Of a stretch of DNA of 64,000 bases, positions 31,659-39,792 are shown in pieces (position 1 is the stretch's first letter; each line of letters opens with the position of its first letter). The notes under the pieces are model-generated. The model searched no databases, was not told where the DNA came from, and saw nothing but the letters and a program-made list of their open reading frames with translations. Where the stretch lies: assembly GCF_018881635.1 (NCBI RefSeq), contig NZ_JACVPY010000002.1, positions 339,374 to 403,373 on the forward strand. Reading direction: 5' to 3'. Origin of the DNA: Polynucleobacter sp. UB-Piko-W3 (lineage in GTDB: Bacteria; Pseudomonadota; Gammaproteobacteria; Burkholderiales; Burkholderiaceae). The position numbers were made by a program, and so were the translations under genes.

Positions 31659-32689
31659 GTCAAAATATTAAAGATCTTCAAGAGTGCGTTGCAACCATGC
31701 GGGATGGATCAAAGTCCTTCTTCGCCGCCTCCAGAATTTTGCCGCAGAGGGTGAGGGATCCTGCAACTGCTCTCTATGCCTTTTGTCGGATTACTGATGA
31801 TGTGGCTGATGCAGTTGACGCAGAACCCGATGCGATACCCAAATTGCGTGAACGGCTTGATCGCATCTACCAAGGCAAACCAGATGATATTGCTGCTGAT
31901 CGCGCTTTATCGATTGTGGTTAAAGAATTTGATTTACCGATCAGCTTACCGCTCGCACTCATTGAGGGTTATGAGTGGGATACCCAGTTTAAAACGTACG
32001 ACACCCTAGAAGATCTACTGGATTACTGCGCGCGTGTTGCAGGCACGGTAGGTGCAATGATGTGTGTGATTATGGATCGTCGAGAGCCTGAGACTTTGGC
32101 AAGAGCATGCGAACTGGGCCTTGCCATGCAACTCACGAATATTGCGCGTGATGTGGGTGAGGATGCTGCAAATGGCAGGATTTATTTACCGCTTAACTGG
32201 CTCAGAGAGGCTGGACTTGATCCGCAAGTCTGGTTACAAAAACCAGAATTTAATGATCAAATTGCTAGCGTGATTGCACGCCTCCTAAAACATGCGGATG
32301 TTTTATATTCTCGTGCAGAGAATGGGATTTCTGATTTGCCCTGGGATTGTCGTCCAGCGATTCAGGCGGCCAGGCTCATTTATGCCGAGATTGGTCGCCA
32401 AGTAGAAAAGCTTAATCTAGATTCTGTCTCAACTAGGGCATACGTTCCCTCGAAGAGAAAAGTGGTTCTTTTGGCTGAAGCCTTTACTGCAATCTCTAAA
32501 ATATTTTCTAAACAACTGAAAGTGGATGCGGATAAAGCCATTCAGTACTTAGTGGATGCGGTGATTGAAGTGCCACATGAAAAGCGCTTTGATGGAACGG
32601 CCCATGACCGTTTGCTATGGTTCGTTGATCTCATGGAGAGACAAGAACGTCGTCGTAATCCTCGCAAGAGTGGCAGGTCCCTACAGTAA
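31655..32689 (+). CDS. crtB: Phytoene synthase
   Basis: A 344-aa squalene/phytoene synthase family enzyme that condenses two GGPP. The Asp-rich motifs are RITDDVADAVD and NIARDVGEDA, with RIYLPLNWL following the second. It is coupled to crtI (ATGA) and convergent with crtC, 12 bases between stops, without an obvious terminator. Confidence 0.95.
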   Translation: MSQNIKDLQECVATMRDGSKSFFAASRILPQRVRDPATALYAFCRITDDVADAVDAEPDAIPKLRERLDRIYQGKPDDIAADRALSIVVKEFDLPISLPLALIEGYEWDTQFKTYDTLEDLLDYCARVAGTVGAMMCVIMDRREPETLARACELGLAMQLTNIARDVGEDAANGRIYLPLNWLREAGLDPQVWLQKPEFNDQIASVIARLLKHADVLYSRAENGISDLPWDCRPAIQAARLIYAEIGRQVEKLNLDSVSTRAYVPSKRKVVLLAEAFTAISKIFSKQLKVDADKAIQYLVDAVIEVPHEKRFDGTAHDRLLWFVDLMERQERRRNPRKSGRSLQ

Positions 32690-32701
32690 GTTACAGACTA
32701 A

Positions 32702-33775
32702 CTACCAAGTAATACGCGGCATTCTCCAGGGCAGCATCAATTGGGTTGCTGTTGTGGTGAGCTTGGGAACATTCAAGGTTTCATGAAACGAGATTACTTT
32801 CTCGCCTAATAGTTCAGAATTCAAAACAGAGCGCGTATAAAAGGGTGTATTTTCTAACATCTGAATCACTTCTAAGCCCTCAGAGCTTTGATTACGCATA
32901 TGCCCTTGAATACCCCAAATGGTTTTTGGTAAGGCTTGTCTTGGAGGAGCTTCAAAATGATCAATCGTGCCATTAGGATTAAAGGTGAGTGCTAAGATTT
33001 TTTCTTGAGCGTTCTTTTCTCGCACATCATAAATGACTGAAGTTCTACCGCCACTCATCTCCGCTCTAGACCAATCCCATTCATGAAAAGATTTACTGAT
33101 CGGCTCATCACCTTCATTGGAATCTAAATAGGCGTTACCCTCCCATTTCAAGTCGGGAGAATTTAAGTGCACCTTTACTCGTGCGGAAGGGGAAAGGGGC
33201 CCCCAACGGTGTTTACCTGCCGCATCTAAGGGTGTACTGAAGTTAAAGAGGGTATTGGGATAGAGCTCAACAGTGCCTGAAACTTTTTGCCCAAAGGGTA
33301 CTGCACGCTCTTCAATTTGAACAATCAACTTATTGCCATCCCAGCGAAGATTGCTAGGGCCGATCACAAATTCAGTAGAGCTCCGGGAAACTTGCTTTTC
33401 ACCACGTTCAGTCATGGCCCAGCGATTTTTACCTTTGCTATATATAGCAACATTGAGTGAGCAATGATTTTCAGGATTAACTAAGGTATCGCCTCTTCTA
33501 GCCCAGGCATAGTAGGGTGAAAAAACACTACCAACAAATGCGATTAAGACAATGCCATGTTGACCATCATCACTTAGAGCATCGATGTACCACCAGAGAT
33601 AAGCGTTCTTCCCGACAGCTTGGTCAAACCGAGGTGTCCCATCAGGGTTGCGGCCGCCATGCGCCCCGATAGGGCTGCCATTGGAACTCCCGGTCCCGGA
33701 TGCACGCTGCCCCCCGCTAGTAGTAGTCCCGGTATCGGGCTTTGTGCTGAAGCTCGCCCAAAAGTTTCCATCCAT
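32702..33775 (-). CDS. crtC: Carotenoid 1,2-hydratase
   Basis: CrtC adds water across the terminal double bond of neurosporene or lycopene. The recognisable domain begins near PRFDQAVGKNAYLWWYIDAL, with FSPYYAW next and a conserved C-terminal RTPFYTRSVL-like block (NTPFYTRSVLNS). Stop and frame are certain, but the start is not. The conserved part begins at about 33640 inside the 3' end of crtD, and the nearest in-frame ATG upstream is at 33775, giving 357 aa. The first 45 or so residues then overlap crtD and are probably not conserved; a non-standard start nearer 33640 is possible. Confidence 0.88.
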   Translation of the reverse strand: MDGNFWASFSTKPDTGTTTSGGQRASGTGSSNGSPIGAHGGRNPDGTPRFDQAVGKNAYLWWYIDALSDDGQHGIVLIAFVGSVFSPYYAWARRGDTLVNPENHCSLNVAIYSKGKNRWAMTERGEKQVSRSSTEFVIGPSNLRWDGNKLIVQIEERAVPFGQKVSGTVELYPNTLFNFSTPLDAAGKHRWGPLSPSARVKVHLNSPDLKWEGNAYLDSNEGDEPISKSFHEWDWSRAEMSGGRTSVIYDVREKNAQEKILALTFNPNGTIDHFEAPPRQALPKTIWGIQGHMRNQSSEGLEVIQMLENTPFYTRSVLNSELLGEKVISFHETLNVPKLTTTATQLMLPWRMPRITW

Positions 33776-35172
33776 CCATGATTGGCTTGGCCATAGAGGG
33801 CTCCGCCCGTCGCCGGAAAGAGCTGGTTGAAAATAGCGGGTGTCGTACGGTGACATATTGCGCTGTCCAAATCGATGTTCAAACCACATTGTTGCAGAAG
33901 ACCAAAGGTTTCGTGTTCGCATTGTTCGATTTCCTGGGCATGAAATTCAGATTGATCACCTTTAGCTGGGGCATTTACAAGGCAGAGTAGTCTTTGTAAA
34001 TCGGGCTTAGCTTGGTAGCTATCCCCTTGATCTTGGGCGCAGACATAGACGGTGGGTTTATGGGGAAGGCGGCCCCTATTAAAGATGTCGTCAAACTCAG
34101 CTTGATAGTCTTGATTAAAGAAAACATTGTGCCTCACCAAAGGGAAGCCATCTGCCTTGGCATTCATTGACCAAGTCATTGCAGAAAGCGATCTCTTGGC
34201 AGGTGAGGGCGGAGTCATCTTTTGGTTAAATGCTTTTATTCCTTCTGCATTGAGTAGGCCATTATGGAGTGCAGCGAGATCACCATTGAAAACAACGTGA
34301 TCTGAATAGAGCAGGGCTCCATCTGTTAATCGAATGCCGCTGACCTTGCCATGTTTGAGCAGAATTTCTTCGCAAGCCTTCCCAGTCATCAATTGCACAC
34401 CTTGATCTTGTGCTAACTTGCGAATGGCCGCAACGAGGCTATACATGCCACCTTCGATCGCCCATACTCCTTGGGTTTCAACATCGGCAATGAGCATAAG
34501 AGTGGCAGGTGCTTGATAAGGTGAGGAGCCGCAGTAAGTAGCATAACGACCAAATAATTGATGCAATCGAGGATCGTGGAAGTAATTGCCTAAGGATTTC
34601 CAGAGGGTGCTAAATAAACCAATGTCATATAAGACTTTGGAGCCAGCAATTCCTAAGTCAGCAATCATGCCGCTAAAGTTTGGTTTGGCTGAAAGCATAT
34701 AAGGCTTTTCAAGCGCCTTGTATAGATCACGGCATTGAGCAGAAAATTGTAGAAACCGTTTTGCTTCTGCAGGAGAAGAAAACTCTGCAATCGCTTGAGC
34801 TGACTGCTCTGTATCTGAAAATAAATCCAATCTTTCATCTTGACTCCAAGCGTGTCTTGCGAGGATGTTGAGTTTTTCTAGCTTTAATTCTGATTCTAAA
34901 GAGCTGCCTGCTTTTTCAAAGAGAGCATCAAATACCCAGCGCATCGTAAAGACTGTAGGGCCAGAATCAACGGGCGCCGGCGCTAGAGGATTATCAGAGC
35001 AATTGATTTGTCGAATCTTGCCGCCAACTTGAATTTCTTTTTCGACCAGAATAACTTCAACTCCAGAAGAGGCAAGATCGAGTGCGCATGTAAGTCCAGC
35101 AATGCCGCCACCAATAATAATGACGGGAGCTTTAGCCAAGAGTGCGGCCTTTCCAGCTGCCTTGCGCATCAA
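33574..35172 (-). CDS. crtD: Hydroxyneurosporene/methoxyneurosporene 3,4-desaturase
   Basis: A 532-aa CrtI-family flavoprotein. It has VIIIGGGIAGLTCALDL at the N-terminus, VDSGPTVFTMRWVFD, and the C-terminal LLAGGSVHPGPGVPMAALSGRMAA. It introduces the C3,4 double bond of spheroidene-type carotenoids. Its 5' end overlaps crtA by 41 bases and its 3' end overlaps crtC by some 70-200 bases, a very compact arrangement. Confidence 0.93.
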   Translation of the reverse strand: MMRKAAGKAALLAKAPVIIIGGGIAGLTCALDLASSGVEVILVEKEIQVGGKIRQINCSDNPLAPAPVDSGPTVFTMRWVFDALFEKAGSSLESELKLEKLNILARHAWSQDERLDLFSDTEQSAQAIAEFSSPAEAKRFLQFSAQCRDLYKALEKPYMLSAKPNFSGMIADLGIAGSKVLYDIGLFSTLWKSLGNYFHDPRLHQLFGRYATYCGSSPYQAPATLMLIADVETQGVWAIEGGMYSLVAAIRKLAQDQGVQLMTGKACEEILLKHGKVSGIRLTDGALLYSDHVVFNGDLAALHNGLLNAEGIKAFNQKMTPPSPAKRSLSAMTWSMNAKADGFPLVRHNVFFNQDYQAEFDDIFNRGRLPHKPTVYVCAQDQGDSYQAKPDLQRLLCLVNAPAKGDQSEFHAQEIEQCEHETFGLLQQCGLNIDLDSAICHRTTPAIFNQLFPATGGALYGQANHGWMETFGRASAQSPIPGLLLAGGSVHPGPGVPMAALSGRMAAATLMGHLGLTKLSGRTLISGGTSML

Positions 35173-35818
35173 AGGGCAGGTAGCGAGAGAACATGGATTC
35201 AGAAAAATAATGACCGCTTAAGGAGGCGCTAATAGCACGCTGATGGGCGCCTTGCCTTGCATATTGATCCATTGCTGCCTGAGATTCCCAGATCGTGAAG
35301 GTAGCCTGACGAAAAAAAGGTGCCTCACCAACACCAGCAGCAATAATGCAGCCCGATGATTGTTGGAGAGATACTTCTGCAGCCGGTTGCTTACGCCAAA
35401 AGGGCAGGCAATAGAGAGGTTTAATGGATGCTCGTGTAATGGAAACGATTGGGCCTGATTGTGGAGTCTGCGCTGTAATTTGCGGAACAAATCCTGACCA
35501 CTGACCCTTTAGCGAATACGCTTTCAGTTTTACAGAAAAGAAATCTTTTGCATGCTCTTTGTACCATCGCATGAGCTTGGAAGATTGGCAAAATGCATCG
35601 AGACTAGCGCTATCTTGAAAAACACAGAAAAGGGCTTGATGGGTTCCGCTTGGGTGAATGGAGAAGCCCCCATTTCTTCCTGATCCCATATGTTTGTAAA
35701 ACTCCAGACCTGGAGTAGACCAAAGCCATAGTCTTGCAAACATGAGTCTTAAAATACCGCTGATTTTTGCTGATGACTGGATATCGACAAGAACCATCAA
35801 TGCAACTTGACTACTCAT
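35132..35818 (-). CDS. crtA: Spheroidene monooxygenase
   Basis: CrtA introduces the C2 keto group under aerobic conditions, turning spheroidene into spheroidenone. The 228-aa product has the family blocks KISGILRLMFAR, GLEFYKHMGSGRNGGFSIHPS and GEAPFFRQATFTIWES. The start at the ATG at 35818 is preferred; a TTG at 35836, with AAAGGA upstream, is the alternative. Gene order aerR-ppsR-crtA-crtD-crtC indicates one operon. Confidence 0.9.
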   Translation of the reverse strand: MSSQVALMVLVDIQSSAKISGILRLMFARLWLWSTPGLEFYKHMGSGRNGGFSIHPSGTHQALFCVFQDSASLDAFCQSSKLMRWYKEHAKDFFSVKLKAYSLKGQWSGFVPQITAQTPQSGPIVSITRASIKPLYCLPFWRKQPAAEVSLQQSSGCIIAAGVGEAPFFRQATFTIWESQAAMDQYARQGAHQRAISASLSGHYFSESMFSRYLPFDAQGSWKGRTLG

Positions 35819-35828
35819 TGCTGACTTT

Positions 35829-37241
35829 CTAATCAATATCCTTTTGGGGGTCTACTAGACCATACTTTCTGAGTTTGATGTATAGACTTTGTCTAGATAG
35901 CCCTAAGATTTCCGAGGCAGAAACACGATTATCTTGAGTCAGGTCTAGTGCGGCTTTGATACAGAGCTGCTCAATTAAGTCAGTTGTTTCAGCGAGGATA
36001 TCTTTCAAAGGGACTTTTCCGACTAGCATTGACAACTCTTGAGAGCTACGCACAAGTTTTTTGTCGATGCGTGTGCCTTTGTTCTCCCTTGAATCTACTT
36101 GGCGAAAGATCATGCCAATGCAGGGACGAGGTTGCGCTACGGATACTGCAGAAATATCGACCAACTTAATACTGCTAGTGGCGTTAGTGATCGAAGAAAC
36201 GCAAGATTGTGAGCTGGCCTTGCCTTTTAAGGATTGCATCATTTGATCAAAATCTGCGCTCTCTGGTCCTAAATAATTTCTGATATTGGTGCCAATGAGG
36301 TCTTGTTCGCTCCTAGTGGCACTTAATTTATTGAAGGCTTTATTCGCCTTCAGAATCAGACCCTCTGGGGTGCAAACGACAAAACCATAGGCGTTATTTT
36401 CAATAGCCTTAACTGTTAATGAGTCAGCATCTAACAGGCTAGATGCTCTCGCTAAATCCAGCGGCTTCAGATTTAGCAGTAAGTAGGGAACCCCACTGTT
36501 GATAAAGGAAGTTGCGCTGATTTGAGTTACTTCGCTATTGCTCAATAATGTTATGAGGATGCTAGGCTCATCTGTATCTTGTACACCTTTCAGAAAACTC
36601 ACAGCCTTACTTAGCTCACTAGCAGGGAAGAGGGATAGAAGCGAATTTCCAATGAAATTATTTTTAGCAAGAAGCAGTTGTTTAATAGCATTTCTGTTCA
36701 TCTCGACTATCGGGTATGCATCATCTGCTTTAACGATGACGATAGATTCGGTGCCAATTTCAAAGATAGATCGAAACCGTTCTTCTAGCTGACTTATTTG
36801 TAAATAATTTTGACTAATCTCTTTTTGGGCCGACACTAAATTTTGCTGCAAGCGAGAGACCTCTGTGATGTCTCTGCCAATCACAATAATCTTTTGATTC
36901 GATGATGTTTTGATGGAAGCGCACATCATTGGCAATGCAATATTTCTCTCATTGCCAATCATATTAATTTGCCTAAACTTAGAGATGGTGTCTGAGCTAG
37001 CATCGTCTAGCAAGCTTTGCACTTTTTTTCTACTATCAGGCTCTACTACTTCTGACCATTTTTTCCCAATCAGATCTTCTGAAATTTGTTTGGCTAAATT
37101 TTTATTATCAGAGTAGATGCTTTTTATCGATCCTAAATCATCCAAAACAAAAGAGATATCTGCCGATGCTCGCGCTATCTGGCTGAGTTCTTTTCCGCTT
37201 AATTCTGCGAAGAGTTTGTCTGGATGATGTGAGATGGACAT
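35829..37241 (-). CDS. ppsR: Photosynthesis repressor PpsR/CrtJ
   Basis: A 470-aa regulator with an N-terminal PAS region, a coiled-coil segment (RLQQNLVSAQKEISQNYLQISQLEER, about residues 130-160, quoted in parts), two more PAS-like regions, and a C-terminal Fis-type helix-turn-helix (NRVSASEILGLSRQSLYIKL). The family represses bch, crt and puc genes at TGT-N12-ACA under oxygen or light. A Cys just before the HTH (EQLCIKAAL) sits where a redox-active Cys is known in CrtJ. It starts one base after the aerR stop. Confidence 0.93.
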   Translation of the reverse strand: MSISHHPDKLFAELSGKELSQIARASADISFVLDDLGSIKSIYSDNKNLAKQISEDLIGKKWSEVVEPDSRKKVQSLLDDASSDTISKFRQINMIGNERNIALPMMCASIKTSSNQKIIVIGRDITEVSRLQQNLVSAQKEISQNYLQISQLEERFRSIFEIGTESIVIVKADDAYPIVEMNRNAIKQLLLAKNNFIGNSLLSLFPASELSKAVSFLKGVQDTDEPSILITLLSNSEVTQISATSFINSGVPYLLLNLKPLDLARASSLLDADSLTVKAIENNAYGFVVCTPEGLILKANKAFNKLSATRSEQDLIGTNIRNYLGPESADFDQMMQSLKGKASSQSCVSSITNATSSIKLVDISAVSVAQPRPCIGMIFRQVDSRENKGTRIDKKLVRSSQELSMLVGKVPLKDILAETTDLIEQLCIKAALDLTQDNRVSASEILGLSRQSLYIKLRKYGLVDPQKDID

Positions 37242-37242
37242 A

Positions 37243-38088
37243 TTAATTTAAGGCGGATTTTTGTGCTATTAGGTCTGCAACTTTTTTAATGGCATCTTCG
37301 GCTGTGAGCTCGCAAACATCTGCGGAACACTCATGAATGAGTTCCGGTTTGAAATCGAATAACGGGCCACCAGCCATTGTCAGGATTCCCTTGTTTTTTG
37401 AGACCTTTTTTACTTCATTGAGCAATGTTTCCATGGTACCCCATTGATCCTCGCAGGAGATAGAAATTGCTAATAAATCATATGCTTGTGAGTGAATGCG
37501 ATCCTTGAGATTGTAGCTGGTCGTTTCAATTTCGACCGTCGTATTCCAGCCGTTCAATTTGAAAAATTCACTCATGATCAGGATGCCTAGGGTGTGTTGT
37601 GATCCTGGTGCATTGATCAGTAGCGCATTTCCCTGGAATTCAGAGAGTTTGCCTTGGCTCATAAAGGCAGGGCTTAGCTGATGGATCAGATTCTGGGCTC
37701 GACCTAGGGCTAAAGTCACTTCTGTAAAGCTATTTTCATCCGTTTCCCAGAGCTGTTGCAAGCGCCTAGTCGATGCTGGAATTAGATTCATATAGAGCGA
37801 TATCAGACTATGCCCCGATTTTTGCATTCGATCGATAAAAGTGAAGCAGTCTGCTATAGGGCCATCGAGCAAAGTCTGGCAAAAATCGACAATTTCAGTC
37901 TGTTTTACCTCGATGTTGTTATTTTGGGCGTCAGCTACGTGATTGGCCGATTCCAGCTTATGCCCCATCAGTAAGCGGGGGATGATTTCTGACTCTATTG
38001 TTTTATTGAGCCATTGCATCATTTCAGCATTATCTAATTCGCCTAAACTGGATTGGAATGTTTTTTTCAGCGAGTCCGACAAAGCCAA
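37243..38088 (-). CDS. aerR: AerR/PpaA, cobalamin-binding antirepressor
   Basis: A 281-aa protein with a helical N-terminal half and a C-terminal B12-binding fold (about residues 155-280). Its PGSQHTLGI (about residue 160) provides the likely cobalamin-ligand His in place of the DxHxxG of B12 enzymes. AerR/PpaA proteins bind hydroxocobalamin and relieve PpsR/CrtJ repression. Being first in the ppsR operon and divergent from bchF fits this job. Confidence 0.9.
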   Translation of the reverse strand: MALSDSLKKTFQSSLGELDNAEMMQWLNKTIESEIIPRLLMGHKLESANHVADAQNNNIEVKQTEIVDFCQTLLDGPIADCFTFIDRMQKSGHSLISLYMNLIPASTRRLQQLWETDENSFTEVTLALGRAQNLIHQLSPAFMSQGKLSEFQGNALLINAPGSQHTLGILIMSEFFKLNGWNTTVEIETTSYNLKDRIHSQAYDLLAISISCEDQWGTMETLLNEVKKVSKNKGILTMAGGPLFDFKPELIHECSADVCELTAEDAIKKVADLIAQKSALN

Positions 38089-38377
38089 TCTCCTAGTGAT
38101 GCATTAATCGAGACAAATTAGGGGCGCTTAACTTAATGCGGTTATCAAAATGCTGCACCGCAAAAATTAATCACTTTTTCCCCATAAAGGGGCTATTTGC
38201 TAACAAACCTATTTGGCATTCTTTTTCCATAAATAGCCATAGGGAAACTACCAGTAATAGGGTTAGCCCGAGGGGTATATTTTACTAAATAACGTAAACT
38301 TTGATTGACACTTTTAGACTTTAAAAGTGGGCTGTAGATTGTTTTAGAGGCGTTTAAGAAAATTTAGCAGACTGTAC
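38089..38377. other. Divergent aerR/bchF control region
   Basis: Non-coding. It carries an imperfect PpsR box (38293-38310) near bchF, an overlapping 8-bp inverted repeat CACTTTTA/TAAAAGTG (38309-38316, 38322-38329), and CCCC-ATAAA-GGGG nearer aerR. No other gene is evident. Confidence 0.6.
38293..38310. promoter_or_regulatory. Imperfect PpsR-type operator (bchF)
   Basis: CGTAAACTTTGATTGACA matches TGT-N12-ACA except for the first base. The right half TTGATTGACA is identical to the right half of the hemA box. It lies 68 bases before the bchF start. Confidence 0.5.
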
Positions 38378-39046
38378 ATGGAAAAAACATATAGACCACT
38401 TTACACCCCGGAAGAAAGGGTAAGAAGAGATGCGACTAAATGGACCCTGGTTCAGGGAATCTTAGCGCCTATTCAGTTTGTGGTTTTCCTAGTAAGTCTG
38501 TATCTCGTATTGCGTTTTCTGTTCACTGGAGAGGGTGAGAGCGCAGCGAATATTTCGGTAGTGATTAAAACACTCACGCTATACACCATCATGATTACCG
38601 GATGCATTTGGGAAAAAGTTGTTTTCAATTGCTACTTATTTGCGCCAGCATTCTTTTGGGAAGATGTATTTAGCATGCTGGTATTGCTTTTGCATACTTT
38701 GTATTTGGTGGCTCTAGGAACTGGGTATTTGGATCAAACCCAGCTCATGTTGCTCGCTTTAGCAGCTTATGCAACGTATGTTGTTAATGCCGGCCAATTT
38801 ATTTGGAAGTTGCGAATGGCGCGTTTGGATGAGGCTAAAAAAAAGTTGGCAGCTACCTCTCCCAATCCTGCGATGGCAAGCGTTCAAGCACTGGTGCCTC
38901 GATCGCCAACTGCGACCTTGACGGGCTTAACCGTGTCAGAGGCAGAGGAGTTACACCGCAACCTGATTCAAGGGACGCAAATTTTTGGATTTACAGCGGT
39001 CATAGCCCATCTGTTGGCCTATATCTATTCCCCATGGTTGAAATAA
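38378..39046 (+). CDS. bchF: BchF hydratase fused to an LH2-type beta polypeptide, 222 aa
   Basis: Residues 1 to about 160 are BchF, which hydrates the 3-vinyl group of (bacterio)chlorophyllide: YTPEERVRRDATKWTLVQG, four hydrophobic spans, and CIWEKVVFNCYLFAPAFFWEDVFS. A usual BchF ends about there. The frame runs on through a basic stretch (KLRMARLDEAKKK) and a Pro/Ala linker into a complete light-harvesting beta chain (residues 180-222: TLTGLTVSEAEELHRN, ligand His211 in IAHLLAYIYSPWLK). That part is 36/43 identical to the separate PucB at 54478. An internal ATG at 38873 has no ribosome binding site. Four BchF spans return the chain to the cytoplasm, the side from which an LH beta chain starts, so the topology is compatible. 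bchM follows 18 bases later. The fusion itself is seen directly; its use as antenna or enzyme anchor is inference. Confidence 0.93.
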   Translation: MEKTYRPLYTPEERVRRDATKWTLVQGILAPIQFVVFLVSLYLVLRFLFTGEGESAANISVVIKTLTLYTIMITGCIWEKVVFNCYLFAPAFFWEDVFSMLVLLLHTLYLVALGTGYLDQTQLMLLALAAYATYVVNAGQFIWKLRMARLDEAKKKLAATSPNPAMASVQALVPRSPTATLTGLTVSEAEELHRNLIQGTQIFGFTAVIAHLLAYIYSPWLK

Positions 39047-39064
39047 TTTAAAGGCGATGAATTG

Positions 39065-39790
39065 ATGCTCGAAAATTCTTACACCCAAAAGCGCAGTCAG
39101 TTGCAAGAGTATTTCGATCGCACTGCAGTAGATGCTTGGGCTAAGCTCACGTCCACTGCGAAGGTAAGCGGTATTCGTGCCAAGGTTCGTGCTGGGCGCG
39201 AAGAGATGCGCCATGTGTTACTCAGTTATTTGCCGAGTGACTTGACTGGCCAGCGCGTTTTGGATGCTGGCTGTGGCACTGGAGTCTTAGCCGCTGATTT
39301 AGCAAAGCGAGGAGCTCATGTCGTTGCGATTGATTTATCCCCAACCTTGGTCGATTTGGCGCGAGAGAGAATTGGTCAGGATGTTGGGTCTGGTTCTATT
39401 GAGTTTCGCTCTGGCGATATGCTAGATCCTGCTCTAGGCGAATTTGATCATGTGGTTTGCATGGATTCAATGATTCATTATCACCATTTGGATATTGCCG
39501 ATGCAATGGCAAAGCTTGCTGCTCGGACCAGAGCCAATATTGCCTTTACCTTTGCCCCCAACAATGCTGCGCTGAGTACCTTATTAACAATTGGTAGCGT
39601 ATTTCCGAGAAGCGATCGATCACCATTTATTCAGCCCATTTCAATGGACTCCCTCACAAGAACCTTTAGCAAACATGCTGGTTTAGTAGATTGGGCGCCA
39701 GTCAGTACGAAAAAAGTACAACGTGCTTTTTATTTTTCACAGGCGATGCGTTTAAGCAAAAAGCCAACCGACCAGAGTAAAGCGCGATAA
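39065..39790 (+). CDS. bchM: Magnesium-protoporphyrin IX methyltransferase
   Basis: SAM-dependent methyltransferase that esterifies Mg-protoporphyrin IX, about 241 aa. The SAM site is VLDAGCGTGVLAADLA, and FDHVVCMDSMIHYH is a BchM-type block. The ATG at 39065 is preferred over the immediately preceding TTG. It is second in the bchF-to-bchP run. Confidence 0.94.
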   Translation: MLENSYTQKRSQLQEYFDRTAVDAWAKLTSTAKVSGIRAKVRAGREEMRHVLLSYLPSDLTGQRVLDAGCGTGVLAADLAKRGAHVVAIDLSPTLVDLARERIGQDVGSGSIEFRSGDMLDPALGEFDHVVCMDSMIHYHHLDIADAMAKLAARTRANIAFTFAPNNAALSTLLTIGSVFPRSDRSPFIQPISMDSLTRTFSKHAGLVDWAPVSTKKVQRAFYFSQAMRLSKKPTDQSKAR

Positions 39791-39792
39791 CC

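Noticed and set aside
33776-33922. Longest possible N-terminal extension of crtC
   Set aside because: Reads an alternative frame of conserved crtD sequence and has no similarity to CrtC; a later start is more likely.
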